Source: Halioglobus sp. (GTDB taxonomy: Bacteria; Pseudomonadota; Gammaproteobacteria; Pseudomonadales; Halieaceae). From it: 64,000 nucleotides of DNA. The stretch is from the NCBI GenBank assembly GCA_020443425.1, contig JAGRIE010000013.1:39583-103582 (forward strand). The letters run 5' to 3'. A program made the position numbers and the translations under genes. This document shows, piece by piece, positions 27,743 through 37,057 of this stretch. Numbering within the stretch: the first letter of the stretch is position 1; each line of letters begins with the position of its first letter. Under the pieces are notes generated by a model that did no database searches, had not been told where the DNA came from, and was given only the letters and a program-made list of their open reading frames with translations.

Positions 27743-27883
27743 CTCGCGCTTGAATTCCCCTGTGTTTTTATCGATTCCGGCTGGGAATGTACGAGTTTTT
27801 ACCCTGTATTACCAGTGCCGCGAATGTTGAATAGTTGGCGGGGAGAGGGCCGCGATTGCCCGGCATACCCAAGCGCTGCGCGT

Positions 27884-29107
27884 TCATCGGCACACCTCGA
27901 ACGTCAGGCCGGCACTGTTGGCGAGGCGCTGTTGATAGGCTTCCCCCAGTGCGGAAGCCGGTGTCCAGAATCCGCCGCCGACGGGCAGCGTATCCCGGGC
28001 GAGACACACCGCCGCCTCCGCGAGCATCTTTGATGTCGATCCGTATCCCGGGTCCATGTCACCACAGACCTTTACCAGCGTATCCATGGCTCGATCCTGC
28101 GCATGGATGCCGAGAAAGAACAGTTCGTAGTAGCCAGCCTCACGCTGCTCCCGGGTGGGGCCCTCACCGGGCTTGGGCAGGAAGCGCTGTACCAGCCGGC
28201 GTGTTGGCCCGAGTGCCAGCGCGACCATGCCGACAAGGCCGGCGACGCTGTTGCGGGTGGCTTTGAAGCGCGATGTTTCCAGCGTCGCCTCGCTGTAGCG
28301 AAAATCCTCACCCCAGGGAAAGTCCAGCAGGGCGTTACTGCGACGCACTACCCGGGTGTTGACCGCCGCCATAATGAAGGGTGAAGTCCACTGCTCGAAA
28401 TCCTCGTCGTAGACAGGGCCGGTCTGGTCCGGTCCGTCCGGGCCGGCCGGTGTGCCCTGCGGATACAGTGAATACGGATTGGCGACCAGGCGCCTGACCG
28501 AGGCGTCGCGACCGGCTTCCTCCATCATATTCAGCACGCTGGCGATCGTGCCGCCACTTGCCGCGCCGCGATTGCGCCCGACCCGCGCTTTCACTTGGGA
28601 GGCGCAGACACCGTGGCGCTGCAGCATCTGCTGTTGCAGATACCAGTTGCCCATATCAAACGGCACGGAATCGAAGCCACAGGTATGCACAATTCGCGCG
28701 CCGCTGGCCATCGCCCGGTCCTGGAACTGTGGGATGACCCGCGCCATCCACTGCACCTCGCCGGTGAGGTCGCAGTAGTCCGTGCCGGCGTCTGCGCAGG
28801 CCGCGACCAGCGGCGTGCCGTATTTCGCGTAGGGACCGACAGTGGTGCAGATCACCTTTGCCTGCTCAGCGAGCCGGCCCAGGCTGGCGGCGTCCTCGCT
28901 GTCGGCCAGCAGGATAGGCAGTTGGTTGCGCTGCGCCGCTGGCAGGCAGGCGTGCCTGACGGCATCGAGTTTGTTGCGGTTGCGCCCGGCGATAGCCCAG
29001 CGCAACGCGCCGCCGACACCGTAGGTCTGTGCCAGATACTCCACCACCAGTTGCCCGGTAAAGCCGGTAGCGCCCCAGACGATAACATCGAACTCGCGTG
29101 TGCTCAT
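27884..29107 (-). CDS. Saccharopine dehydrogenase-like NAD(P)-binding protein (trans-acting enoyl reductase type)
   Basis: A 407-residue protein with an N-terminal Rossmann site (VIVWGATGFTGQLVVEYLA) and the saccharopine-dehydrogenase fold. It resembles the group annotated as trans-acting enoyl reductases and eukaryotic SCCPDH: AGRNRNKLD, a conserved VGPYAKYGTPLVAACADAG segment, DLTGEVQWM and HTCGFDSVPFD are all present. True lysine biosynthesis is unlikely; reduction in lipid metabolism is the usual guess for this group. The start has AGGACAGG upstream. It follows the POT transporter by 9 bp on the same strand and may be co-transcribed with it. Confidence 0.85.
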   Translation of the reverse strand: MSTREFDVIVWGATGFTGQLVVEYLAQTYGVGGALRWAIAGRNRNKLDAVRHACLPAAQRNQLPILLADSEDAASLGRLAEQAKVICTTVGPYAKYGTPLVAACADAGTDYCDLTGEVQWMARVIPQFQDRAMASGARIVHTCGFDSVPFDMGNWYLQQQMLQRHGVCASQVKARVGRNRGAASGGTIASVLNMMEEAGRDASVRRLVANPYSLYPQGTPAGPDGPDQTGPVYDEDFEQWTSPFIMAAVNTRVVRRSNALLDFPWGEDFRYSEATLETSRFKATRNSVAGLVGMVALALGPTRRLVQRFLPKPGEGPTREQREAGYYELFFLGIHAQDRAMDTLVKVCGDMDPGYGSTSKMLAEAAVCLARDTLPVGGGFWTPASALGEAYQQRLANSAGLTFEVCR

Positions 29108-29116
29108 AATCCTGTC

Positions 29117-30673
29117 CTAGTGTATGCCGTGCATCATTTTTTTCAGCAGCGGCGACAGCAGCAGCAAGAGTGCCGCCACGCCAAGGCCGATGTACAGCAG
29201 GCCGTTGAAGAGCTCAGTATAGCTTGCCAGCGCCGCACCGATATCAGACACCGCGCCATTGACGGTTTCGATGTGCGCCAGTTGCGCCAATTGCACCGCG
29301 ACAAACTCCGAGTAGGCCGTTGCCAGGAACCAGGAGCCCATCATCACGCCGACCACGCCGGGTACAGCCAGCTTGGTTACCGCGGACAAACCGACGGGGG
29401 ACAGGCACAGTTCACCCGTGGTGTGCAGCAGATAGGCCAGCACCATCCAGTAGCCGGCCACAAGGCCAGCCTCGTCGGGTGTCGCGGCGCCGATCACCAG
29501 TGCGCCGAATCCCAGGCCCGCCTGGGCGATGCCGAGCGCGAACTTGACAGGGGTGCCGGGCTCGAGCCCGCGGCGCCCCAGGAATATCCACAACCAGGCG
29601 AACAGCGGGGCGAACAGGAAGATGAAAAAGGCGTTCATCGCGCCGAATTGCGAAGCCGTCAATTCCCAGCCAAAAATAGTGCGATCCATGACGCGGTCTG
29701 CATACAGCGTCATCGATGCGGCAGCCTGTTCGAACAGCGCCCAGAACACGACTGTGGACATGGTCAGTATCAGTAACACCAGCATGCGACTGCGTTCCAC
29801 CGGATTGCATTTCACCGTGATGAACCAGCCAAGGCCCAGCAGTACCGCCACCGAAAGCGCGTTCAGCGTCATGCCCACGGCGCCGTGGAACTGCAGCATC
29901 GGCCAGGCGATGAAGACCGCAAGCAGGGCGCTGAGGTAAATGGTGTTTTCCACGCTGAGCCCCAGTGGTGACTTGTCTGCCAGCCGCGCAGCGTCCCGGG
30001 GTTCGGCGAGACCGTGCAGGTGTTTCTGGCCGGAGAGGAATGTGACCAATCCCAGCACCATGCCGATGCCAGCGAGGCCGAAGCCGTAATGCCAGCCGAA
30101 TGTTTCGCCGAGATAGCCACACAGCAGCGTGGCTGCAAAGGCACCGATATTGATACCCATGTAGAAGATCGTAAAGCCGGCGTCCCGACGTGGGTCGTCG
30201 ACGCTGTAAAGCCGGCCCACAATGGTGGAAATATTCGGCTTCAGGAAACCGACGCCGATCACAATCAGCGCCAGCGAAAAGTAAAACACCTGCAGCGCGG
30301 CGTCATCGCGCACAATCTCACCGTCGACCACGTGCGCCTGCTGGCCCTCCAGTGCCATACCGAGGTGACCCAGTGCCAGCAGCACGCCACCGAATACCAC
30401 CGCCTTGCGCATGCCCAGATAGCGGTCGGCCAGCAGGCCACCGAGTACCGGCATGGCATAGACCAGCGCGGCGTAACCGCCGAGGACTTCCAGCCCGTTG
30501 GCATCGCTGAACAGGTGGTACTTGGTGAGGTAAAGGAGCAGCAGGAACTTCATGCCGTAGAACGAAAACCGTTCCCACAGTTCAGTCGCAAAGCAGACAA
30601 AAAGCCCGCGCGGATGACCGAGAAAGCCGCTGTCTGTTGGCAGCGGTGTAGCCGCTGCGTCGGCGTTGGACAT
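29117..30673 (-). CDS. Proton-dependent oligopeptide transporter (POT/PTR2 family)
   Basis: A 518-residue major-facilitator transporter of the POT family, importing di- and tripeptides with protons. The signature ELWERFSFYGM (ExxERF-x-Y) on helix 1 is clear, followed by about 12-14 hydrophobic segments and the PTR2-type GADRYLG-like ADRYLGMRKAV loop. The start ATG at 30671-30673 gives a normal cytoplasmic N-terminus; an earlier start at 30928 would add 85 residues without similarity. It is divergent from the ABC peptide importer operon, so two peptide uptake systems flank one control region. Confidence 0.92.
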   Translation of the reverse strand: MSNADAAATPLPTDSGFLGHPRGLFVCFATELWERFSFYGMKFLLLLYLTKYHLFSDANGLEVLGGYAALVYAMPVLGGLLADRYLGMRKAVVFGGVLLALGHLGMALEGQQAHVVDGEIVRDDAALQVFYFSLALIVIGVGFLKPNISTIVGRLYSVDDPRRDAGFTIFYMGINIGAFAATLLCGYLGETFGWHYGFGLAGIGMVLGLVTFLSGQKHLHGLAEPRDAARLADKSPLGLSVENTIYLSALLAVFIAWPMLQFHGAVGMTLNALSVAVLLGLGWFITVKCNPVERSRMLVLLILTMSTVVFWALFEQAAASMTLYADRVMDRTIFGWELTASQFGAMNAFFIFLFAPLFAWLWIFLGRRGLEPGTPVKFALGIAQAGLGFGALVIGAATPDEAGLVAGYWMVLAYLLHTTGELCLSPVGLSAVTKLAVPGVVGVMMGSWFLATAYSEFVAVQLAQLAHIETVNGAVSDIGAALASYTELFNGLLYIGLGVAALLLLLSPLLKKMMHGIH

Positions 30674-30718
30674 TGTGGTTATCGGTTCCTGTGCGCGGTC
30701 TGCTGTGATTGACAGGCC

Positions 30719-30746
30719 ATTATAGGGACTAACGGCCGGGTGTCGC
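30719..30746 (-). promoter_or_regulatory. Candidate promoter of the POT transporter
   Basis: On the minus strand a perfect -10 TATAAT (30724-30719) is preceded, with a 16-bp spacer, by GCGACA (30746-30741) as a partial -35. This would place the transcription start about 40 bp upstream of the POT start codon. The prediction is from sequence alone. Confidence 0.5.
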
Positions 30747-30825
30747 AGTCCTTTTTCGGGTCGCGCGAAGGGCGACAACAGGTTATGCTTGGCCGCTTGC
30801 CAGAGTGTCACCGACTGCCGAGCGA

Positions 30826-33030
30826 ATGACAGCCGATAAGCCCATCCACTACACGACTGCCTCACATCGATGCCTGCGCGCGCTCTCGACGCTGGTATTT
30901 TTTGTATTGGCAGCCTGTGGCGAGCCACCCTGGAACAACCCCAATCCCCCGGCCCAGGATGACAAGGTCACCTACCAGTCGATGATGTCGCCGGCGCCGC
31001 CCAAGCACCTCGATCCGGCGCTGTCCTACGCCACCGACGAATCGCTGTTCATTATGCAGATCTATGAGCCGCCGATGGCGTACCACTACCTCAAGCGGCC
31101 GTATGAATTGATCCCGGGTGCGCTGCGGGCGATGCCACAGGTCACCTATCTGAATGCCGAGGGCCAGCCGGTGGCCGAGGACGACGACGCAGTCGCCTAT
31201 ACCCGCTACACACTGCAGTTGCGCGATGACCTGCGCTACCAGCCACACCCCGCGTTCGCGCTCAATGCGCAGGGCGAGCCGCTGTACCTGTTTGAGAGTG
31301 CGGCAGAGGGTGCCGGGTTCAAGCAGATTCCCGATTTTCCTGTCACCGGCGACCGTCCGGTGACCGCGGACGACTACGCCTACGCGATCAAGCGGCTGGC
31401 CGACCCCCTGAATGCCTCGCCGATGCTCGGTTTCATGTCGCAGTACATCGTCGGCATGAAGGAGTTCTCCGAGCAGCTGGCCGATCTGCCAAGGGATGAG
31501 TGGCTGAATCTCGACACTTACGCCATGCAGGGGCTTGAGGTGGTGGATGACCGCACGCTCACTATCACCATCAAGGGCCGCTACCCGCAGTTCGTGTACT
31601 GGCTGGCCATGCCTTTTTTCTCCCCGGTCGCAATGGAAGTGGATCGCTTTTACCACAACCCCGGGTTTGCCGATCGCAACCTCACGCTGGACTGGTGGCC
31701 GGTGGGCTCCGGGCCGTTCATGATGGTGAAGAATGATCCCAACAGCGAAATCGTGCTGGAGCGCAACCCCAACTACCATGACGACTTTTTTCCCACCGAG
31801 GGGGCACCTGGAGACCTGGAGGCCGGTAACCTGGATGACGCCGGCAAGCCCATCCCGTTTATCGACCGCGCGGTGTTCCGGCTGGAAAAGTCGGGGCTCT
31901 CGCTGTGGACAAAGTTCATGCAGGGCTATTACGACCGCTCTGGCGAGGTGCATTCCAATACCACAGGCGTGTTTGACCAGGCTTTTGTAGTGCGCCCGGA
32001 CGGTGTCGAGATGTCGCCGGAGCTGGCGGACCACAACATCACGATGTCGCCGGATGTGAAGCCCGGGCTCTACTACTACGGTTTCAATATGCGCGACCCT
32101 GTGGTGGGCGGCTACACGGAAGAGAAGCGCAAGTTGCGCCAGGCGCTGCAGATTGCGTTCCTGACTGAGGAGTACCTCAATGTCTTTTACAAGGGCAACG
32201 GGATTGCCGCACAGACCCTGATTCCCCCCGGTATTCCCGGGCACCTGGAAGGGGAGGCGGGTATCAACCCCTATGTGTACGACTGGGTCGACGGCGAGCC
32301 GCGGCGCAAGTCGATCGAGTACGCCCGGCAACTGCTCGCTGAGGCCGGGTATCCCAACGGGCGCGACGCACGCACCGGGGAGCCGCTGAAGATCTTTATC
32401 GATGTGCAGTCGCAGGCGATCAGCAATACCTCGATGAACTGGATCGACCGGGTGTTCTCGGATATCGGGGTGCAGGTGGAGTTCCGCCCGGCTGATTTCA
32501 ATCGCACGCGCGAGAAGTTGCTGACAGGCAATACCCAGATCTACTCGCATGGCTGGCTGGCCGACTACCCGGACCCGGAGAACTTCCTGTTCCTGCTGCA
32601 CGGTCCCGAGAGTCCGCTGGAGTGCGCCTGCGATGGTGCCAATAACTCCAATTATGCCAGTGAGGAGTACGACGAGTTGTTCCGCAAGATGCGTGTGCTG
32701 CCCGCGGGGCCGGAGCGCGATGCCCTGGTGGCGCGAATGGTGGAACTGTACCGTCGCGATGCCGTCTGGCTGTACGCGTTCTTCCCCAAGGAGATCTACC
32801 TGAATAACAGCTGGGTGCACAATAACAAGCGTCACGGTATCTCCAAGGCCACACTCAAATACACACGGGTGGACGAAGAGGAGCGCGCCAGAATGCAATC
32901 GCTGTGGAACCAGCCCGTGACCTGGCCGCTGTACGCTGCGGTGCTGCTGCTGGCCAGCCTGCTGCTGCCGGGTATCGTCGCCTACCGCCGACGACAGAAC
33001 GCCACCGCCAGGCACACGAGGGAACACTGA
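30826..33030 (+). CDS. Peptide ABC transporter substrate-binding lipoprotein with C-terminal membrane helix
   Basis: A 734-residue extracellular solute-binding protein, family 5 (OppA/DppA/YejA type), which captures peptides for the ABC importer encoded downstream. The N-terminus has a signal ending in the lipobox LAAC and the body shows SYATDESLFIMQIYE, RPVTADDYAYAIKRL and WWPVGSGPF. Unusually, the C-terminus adds a hydrophobic helix (WPLYAAVLLLASLLLPGIVA) and a short RRR tail, so the protein would be anchored at both ends. It is also longer than the usual 530-600. The ATG at 30826 is preferred; a GTG at 30805 is possible. It overlaps the first permease gene by 1 bp. Confidence 0.88.
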   Translation: MTADKPIHYTTASHRCLRALSTLVFFVLAACGEPPWNNPNPPAQDDKVTYQSMMSPAPPKHLDPALSYATDESLFIMQIYEPPMAYHYLKRPYELIPGALRAMPQVTYLNAEGQPVAEDDDAVAYTRYTLQLRDDLRYQPHPAFALNAQGEPLYLFESAAEGAGFKQIPDFPVTGDRPVTADDYAYAIKRLADPLNASPMLGFMSQYIVGMKEFSEQLADLPRDEWLNLDTYAMQGLEVVDDRTLTITIKGRYPQFVYWLAMPFFSPVAMEVDRFYHNPGFADRNLTLDWWPVGSGPFMMVKNDPNSEIVLERNPNYHDDFFPTEGAPGDLEAGNLDDAGKPIPFIDRAVFRLEKSGLSLWTKFMQGYYDRSGEVHSNTTGVFDQAFVVRPDGVEMSPELADHNITMSPDVKPGLYYYGFNMRDPVVGGYTEEKRKLRQALQIAFLTEEYLNVFYKGNGIAAQTLIPPGIPGHLEGEAGINPYVYDWVDGEPRRKSIEYARQLLAEAGYPNGRDARTGEPLKIFIDVQSQAISNTSMNWIDRVFSDIGVQVEFRPADFNRTREKLLTGNTQIYSHGWLADYPDPENFLFLLHGPESPLECACDGANNSNYASEEYDELFRKMRVLPAGPERDALVARMVELYRRDAVWLYAFFPKEIYLNNSWVHNNKRHGISKATLKYTRVDEEERARMQSLWNQPVTWPLYAAVLLLASLLLPGIVAYRRRQNATARHTREH

Positions 33031-34007
33031 TGCTCGCGTACATCATCAGGCGACTCTTCTACGCGATCCCGATTCTCATCGGCGTCAACCTGCTGACATT
33101 CATGCTGTTTTTTGTCGTGAACTCGCCGGACGATATGGCGGTGTCACAGCTCGGGCAGAAGTATGTGACGCCGGAAGCTGTGCAGGCCTGGAAGCGCAAA
33201 AATGGCTACGACCTGCCGCTGTTCTACAATGCACAGGAACCCGGTGCCGCTGCCCTGACAGATACAATCTTTTTCACCAAGTCGCTGAAGCTGTTCGCTT
33301 TCGATTTCGGCCGCTCCGAGAGCGGCCGCGATATCACCACCGATGTCTCCACCCGGATGTGGCCCAGCCTGGCGGTGGCGCTGCCGACATTTGTGGTGGG
33401 TATCTGGGTCAATATCTGCGTGGCGCTGATGGTGGTGATGTTTCACGCCACACGGTTGGATCGCTGGGCGGTGTTTGTGTTTGTCGGCCTGATGTCGATC
33501 TCCTACCTGTTCTATATCATCGGCGGCCAGTACCTCGTGGCCAAGACCTGGAAGCTGGTGCCGATCTCCGGTTTCAATGGCGAGATACAGCCGTGGAAAT
33601 TCCTGCTGCTGCCGGTGCTGGTCGGGGTGATTGCCGGCATCGGTGCCGGCGCGCGCTGGTACCGCACGCTGTTCCTGGAGGAGTCCAGCCAGGACTATGT
33701 GCGCACTGCCAGGGCCAAGGGCGCCAGTGAAATACGCATTCTGTTCCGCCATATACTGCCCAATGCGCTGATACCGATTCTCACCGGCGTTGTGGTCGTC
33801 ATTCCCACGCTGTTCATGGGCGGCCTGCTGATAGAGTCGTTTTTCGGCATTCCCGGTCTCGGCAGCTATATGCTGGATGCGATCAACGCGCAGGATTTCG
33901 CCATTGTGCGCGCGATGGTGTTCATCGGCTCCATTCTCTACATCGTGGGCCTGATACTGACCGACATCTCCTACACCTGGGCTGATCCCAGGCTGCGGCT
34001 GGATTAG
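33030..34007 (+). CDS. Peptide ABC transporter permease (YejB/OppB type)
   Basis: A 325-residue inner-membrane permease. The N-terminus MLAYIIRRLFYAIPILIGV matches the OppB/YejB pattern, and the EAA loop, which docks the ATPase, is VRTARAKGASEIRILFRHIL. About six membrane helices are predicted. The start overlaps the binding-protein stop (TGATG), with GAGGGA upstream. It pairs with the following permease to form the channel. Confidence 0.92.
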   Translation: MLAYIIRRLFYAIPILIGVNLLTFMLFFVVNSPDDMAVSQLGQKYVTPEAVQAWKRKNGYDLPLFYNAQEPGAAALTDTIFFTKSLKLFAFDFGRSESGRDITTDVSTRMWPSLAVALPTFVVGIWVNICVALMVVMFHATRLDRWAVFVFVGLMSISYLFYIIGGQYLVAKTWKLVPISGFNGEIQPWKFLLLPVLVGVIAGIGAGARWYRTLFLEESSQDYVRTARAKGASEIRILFRHILPNALIPILTGVVVVIPTLFMGGLLIESFFGIPGLGSYMLDAINAQDFAIVRAMVFIGSILYIVGLILTDISYTWADPRLRLD

Positions 34008-34011
34008 CCTC

Positions 34012-35382
34012 GTGAAGCCGTTACTGCTGTGGTCCGACCTGCTGATTTACCTGTTGGTCTTCGCTCTGTGCCTATTCTTCCTGCGCTTGCGGCGCGACCC
34101 GCAGACGCGCGAGCACTGGCGGCAGGTGTTCAGTACCCGGCTGGGCATGGTCACCATGACATTGATCCTGGTGTATGTGGGTGTCGCGCTGCTGGATTCG
34201 CTGCACTTCCGCCGCGCCCTTGAACCGGTTGCCGGGTCACCGGCGGACGAGGTCTTTTACGACAATAAGGTGACCAGCGTACTGGACGTGATGCTGGGCG
34301 GTATGGGCGAGCGCTTCGAGCGCACCTACTCCGCCCCGTTTGCACTGGATTCCTTCGAGAAGCAGGACATGAAGGACGACAACGGGCATACCTACCGGGA
34401 TTTCCCGCCACTGGAACACGCCGGCTATCACCTGTCGCAGCCAGAGCAGCGCTGGGCGGACGTGGCGGCCAAATCGGGTGTGGCACTGCTGTGGGGGGTG
34501 GGTATCTCGCTGCTGGTGATCGGTGCGCAGTGGCTGTTGCTGCGCCGCAGTCCGTATCCGTGGTCGGCTTCCTGGGTGACCCAGGCCGTGGTGATCTGTC
34601 TCGCCGTGTGGCTGGTCAGCATCAGTCGCTACTACCATGTGCTGGGCACCGACCTGGGCGGGGCCGACGTCGCCTACCAGAGCATCAAGGGGATTCGCAC
34701 GGGTGTGCTGCTGGGCACCCTGGCGACGCTGATCATGCTGCCGATCGCGGTCACACTCGGCGTGATGGCGGGGTACTTCAAGGGTTGGGTGGACGATGTC
34801 GTGCAGTACCTGTACACCACACTGAGCTCCATTCCCGGCATCCTGCTGATCGCCGCTTCCGTGCTGTTGTTCCAGGTGTATATCGACCTGAACCCGGATT
34901 TCTTCTCCGTCGGGCTGGAGAAGGCCGATGCGCGCTTTCTCGCCCTGTGTTTCATTCTCGGGGTGACGAGTTGGTCCTCCCTGTGTCGGCTGATCCGCGC
35001 CGAGACATTGAAGATCAGCCAGCTCGGCTATGTGCAGGCGGCCCATGCCTTTGGTGTCAGTCACCAGCGTATCCTGCTGCGCCACATCCTGCCCAATGTG
35101 ACCCACATCATCCTGATCACCTTTGTGCTGGATTTCAGTGCGCTGGTGCTGGCCGAGGCGGTGTTGTCGTATATCGGTGTCGGCATCGACCCGAATATGG
35201 CCAGCTGGGGCAATATGATCAACGGCGCGCGCTCGGAACTGTCCCGCGAGCCGGTGGTATGGTGGACATTGACCGGTGCCTTCTTCTTCATGTTTGTACT
35301 GGTGCTGGCCGCCAACCTGTTTTCTGACCTGGTACGCGACGCCTTTGATCCGCGCTCCGGCACCGGGAGGTCTGTCGCATGA
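34012..35382 (+). CDS. Peptide ABC transporter permease (YejE/OppC type), extended
   Basis: A 456-residue permease starting at GTG. The EAA loop is VQAAHAFGVSHQRILLRHIL, followed by the ITFVLDFSALVLAEAVLSYIG segment typical of OppC and YejE. Compared with OppC (about 300 residues) it has an additional N-terminal helix and a long soluble insert (about 70-150) before the permease core, as in the longer YejE type. The insert is probably periplasmic and could contact the anchored binding protein. It overlaps the ATPase gene by 4 bp. Confidence 0.9.
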   Translation: MKPLLLWSDLLIYLLVFALCLFFLRLRRDPQTREHWRQVFSTRLGMVTMTLILVYVGVALLDSLHFRRALEPVAGSPADEVFYDNKVTSVLDVMLGGMGERFERTYSAPFALDSFEKQDMKDDNGHTYRDFPPLEHAGYHLSQPEQRWADVAAKSGVALLWGVGISLLVIGAQWLLLRRSPYPWSASWVTQAVVICLAVWLVSISRYYHVLGTDLGGADVAYQSIKGIRTGVLLGTLATLIMLPIAVTLGVMAGYFKGWVDDVVQYLYTTLSSIPGILLIAASVLLFQVYIDLNPDFFSVGLEKADARFLALCFILGVTSWSSLCRLIRAETLKISQLGYVQAAHAFGVSHQRILLRHILPNVTHIILITFVLDFSALVLAEAVLSYIGVGIDPNMASWGNMINGARSELSREPVVWWTLTGAFFFMFVLVLAANLFSDLVRDAFDPRSGTGRSVA

Positions 35383-36989
35383 ACAGCACAACGCCGCCGG
35401 TGATGCAGGTGTCGGACCTGCAGGTGGAGGTCGCCGAGACCGGTGAGGCCATCCTCAAGGGCGTGAGTTTCGAGTTGCGGGCCGGAGAGATCTTCGCCCT
35501 GGTCGGTGAGTCCGGCAGCGGCAAGTCGGTCACCTCCCTGGCCGCCATGCGCCTGTTGCCCAACGCCCTGCGCATCACCGGTGGCGAGGTGCGTGTGGGC
35601 AGTGAGGATTTGTTCGATCTGTCCGAGGCGGCCATGCAGTCCGTGCGCGGCGAGCGCGTGGCGATGATCTTCCAGAACGCGATGAGCGCGCTGAACCCGG
35701 TGCAGACCGCCGGTGAGCAGGTGGCGGAGACGCTGCGGCTGCACACCCGGCTGTCGGGCGAGGCGCTGCGAGAGCGTGTTGTGCAATTATTTTCAGAGGT
35801 GGGCATCCAGGACGCCGCCGCGCGCTATGCCTTCTATCCGCACCAGTTGTCGGGCGGGCAGCAACAGCGAGTGATGATCGCGATGGCGCTGGCCTGCGAA
35901 CCCGATATCCTGATCGCCGATGAACCGACGACAGCGCTGGATGTGACCATCCAGGCGCAGGTGCTGGCGCTGATACGCGGGCTGACACGGTCGCGCCAGC
36001 TGGCGGTGTTGCTGATCACCCACGATATGGGGGTGGTCAGGAATACGGCCGATGAGGTGGCTGTGATGTACCGCGGTGAAATCATCGAGCGCGCGCCGGT
36101 CGATGACTTTTTCCGCAATCCCCGCGAGGCCTACAGCCGCCGCCTGATTGCGGCGCTGCCGGATCTGCGGCACTTTCACGACAGCCCCGCCGATGAAGCG
36201 CTGCTGCAACTGGATGACGTCAAAGTGCATTTCCCGATCCGCAAGGGTATTTTCCAGCGGGTGGTGGATTACACACGTGCCGTGGATGGCGTGTCGCTGA
36301 AGATCGGCCGCGGTGAGACCTACGCGCTGGTGGGTGAATCGGGCAGCGGCAAATCGACGCTGGGCCGGGCCATTCTCAATCTGGAGCCGGTGGCGGCGGG
36401 GCAGATCACCTTCCGCGGCCGGGCGATACAGGCGTTGAACCGCCGCGCGATGATGCCCTATCGGAAACAGATCCAGGTGGTGTTCCAGAACCCCTATTCG
36501 TCGATGAACCCGCGTCTCACCATCGCCCAGATCATCAGTGAGGGCATGGACAGTCTCGGTATGGGGTTGAGCGTCGAGCAGCGCGAGGCGCGTATTGCCG
36601 CGCTGCTGCACCGGGTACAGTTGGGGGCCGGGTTCAGCCGTCGCCATCCGCACGAATTGTCCGGCGGCCAGTTGCAGCGCGTCGCGATCGCACGGGCGCT
36701 GGCGGTGGAACCCGAGCTGATCATCTGCGATGAACCCACCAGCGCGCTCGATGTGTCGATACGGGCGGAAGTGCTGGACCTGCTGCAGGAACTGCAGCGC
36801 GAGTTCGGGGTGTCCTACCTGTTCATCACCCACGATCTGTCCATTGTACCCAGCCTGGCGCACCGCGTCGGGGTAATGCAGGCCGGGCGCCTGGTGGAGC
36901 AGGGGACTGCCGAGCAGATCCTGACGCGGCCGCAGCACCCCTACACACAGGCCTTGCTGAACTCCGTGCCACGGGTAGAGCCGACATAG
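35379..36989 (+). CDS. Peptide ABC transporter ATPase with two nucleotide-binding domains (YejF type)
   Basis: A 536-residue fusion of OppD-like and OppF-like ATPases, the YejF arrangement. Walker A motifs are GESGSGKS at 43-50 and from 319; signatures LSGGQQQR and LSGGQLQR, and Walker [11 protein letters not shown] and [10 protein letters not shown], occur once per half. The Opp-type C-terminal region after each half ([11 protein letters not shown] and [11 protein letters not shown]) is present. It is the last gene of the operon at 30826-36989 and powers peptide import. Confidence 0.94.
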   Translation: MNSTTPPVMQVSDLQVEVAETGEAILKGVSFELRAGEIFALVGESGSGKSVTSLAAMRLLPNALRITGGEVRVGSEDLFDLSEAAMQSVRGERVAMIFQNAMSALNPVQTAGEQVAETLRLHTRLSGEALRERVVQLFSEVGIQDAAARYAFYPHQLSGGQQQRVMIAMALACEPDILIADEPTTALDVTIQAQVLALIRGLTRSRQLAVLLITHDMGVVRNTADEVAVMYRGEIIERAPVDDFFRNPREAYSRRLIAALPDLRHFHDSPADEALLQLDDVKVHFPIRKGIFQRVVDYTRAVDGVSLKIGRGETYALVGESGSGKSTLGRAILNLEPVAAGQITFRGRAIQALNRRAMMPYRKQIQVVFQNPYSSMNPRLTIAQIISEGMDSLGMGLSVEQREARIAALLHRVQLGAGFSRRHPHELSGGQLQRVAIARALAVEPELIICDEPTSALDVSIRAEVLDLLQELQREFGVSYLFITHDLSIVPSLAHRVGVMQAGRLVEQGTAEQILTRPQHPYTQALLNSVPRVEPT

Positions 36990-37057
36990 CGACGCGCAGG
37001 CGCATCCACTAGAATAACGGAACCGCCGATAATACTAACGAGGCCGGAGGTGAAGTC

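Noticed and set aside
30862-33027. 721-codon open frame opposite the peptide-binding protein gene
   Set aside because: The plus-strand gene has a lipobox, family motifs and coupling to the permease; the antisense product is His/Arg/Val-rich without motifs.
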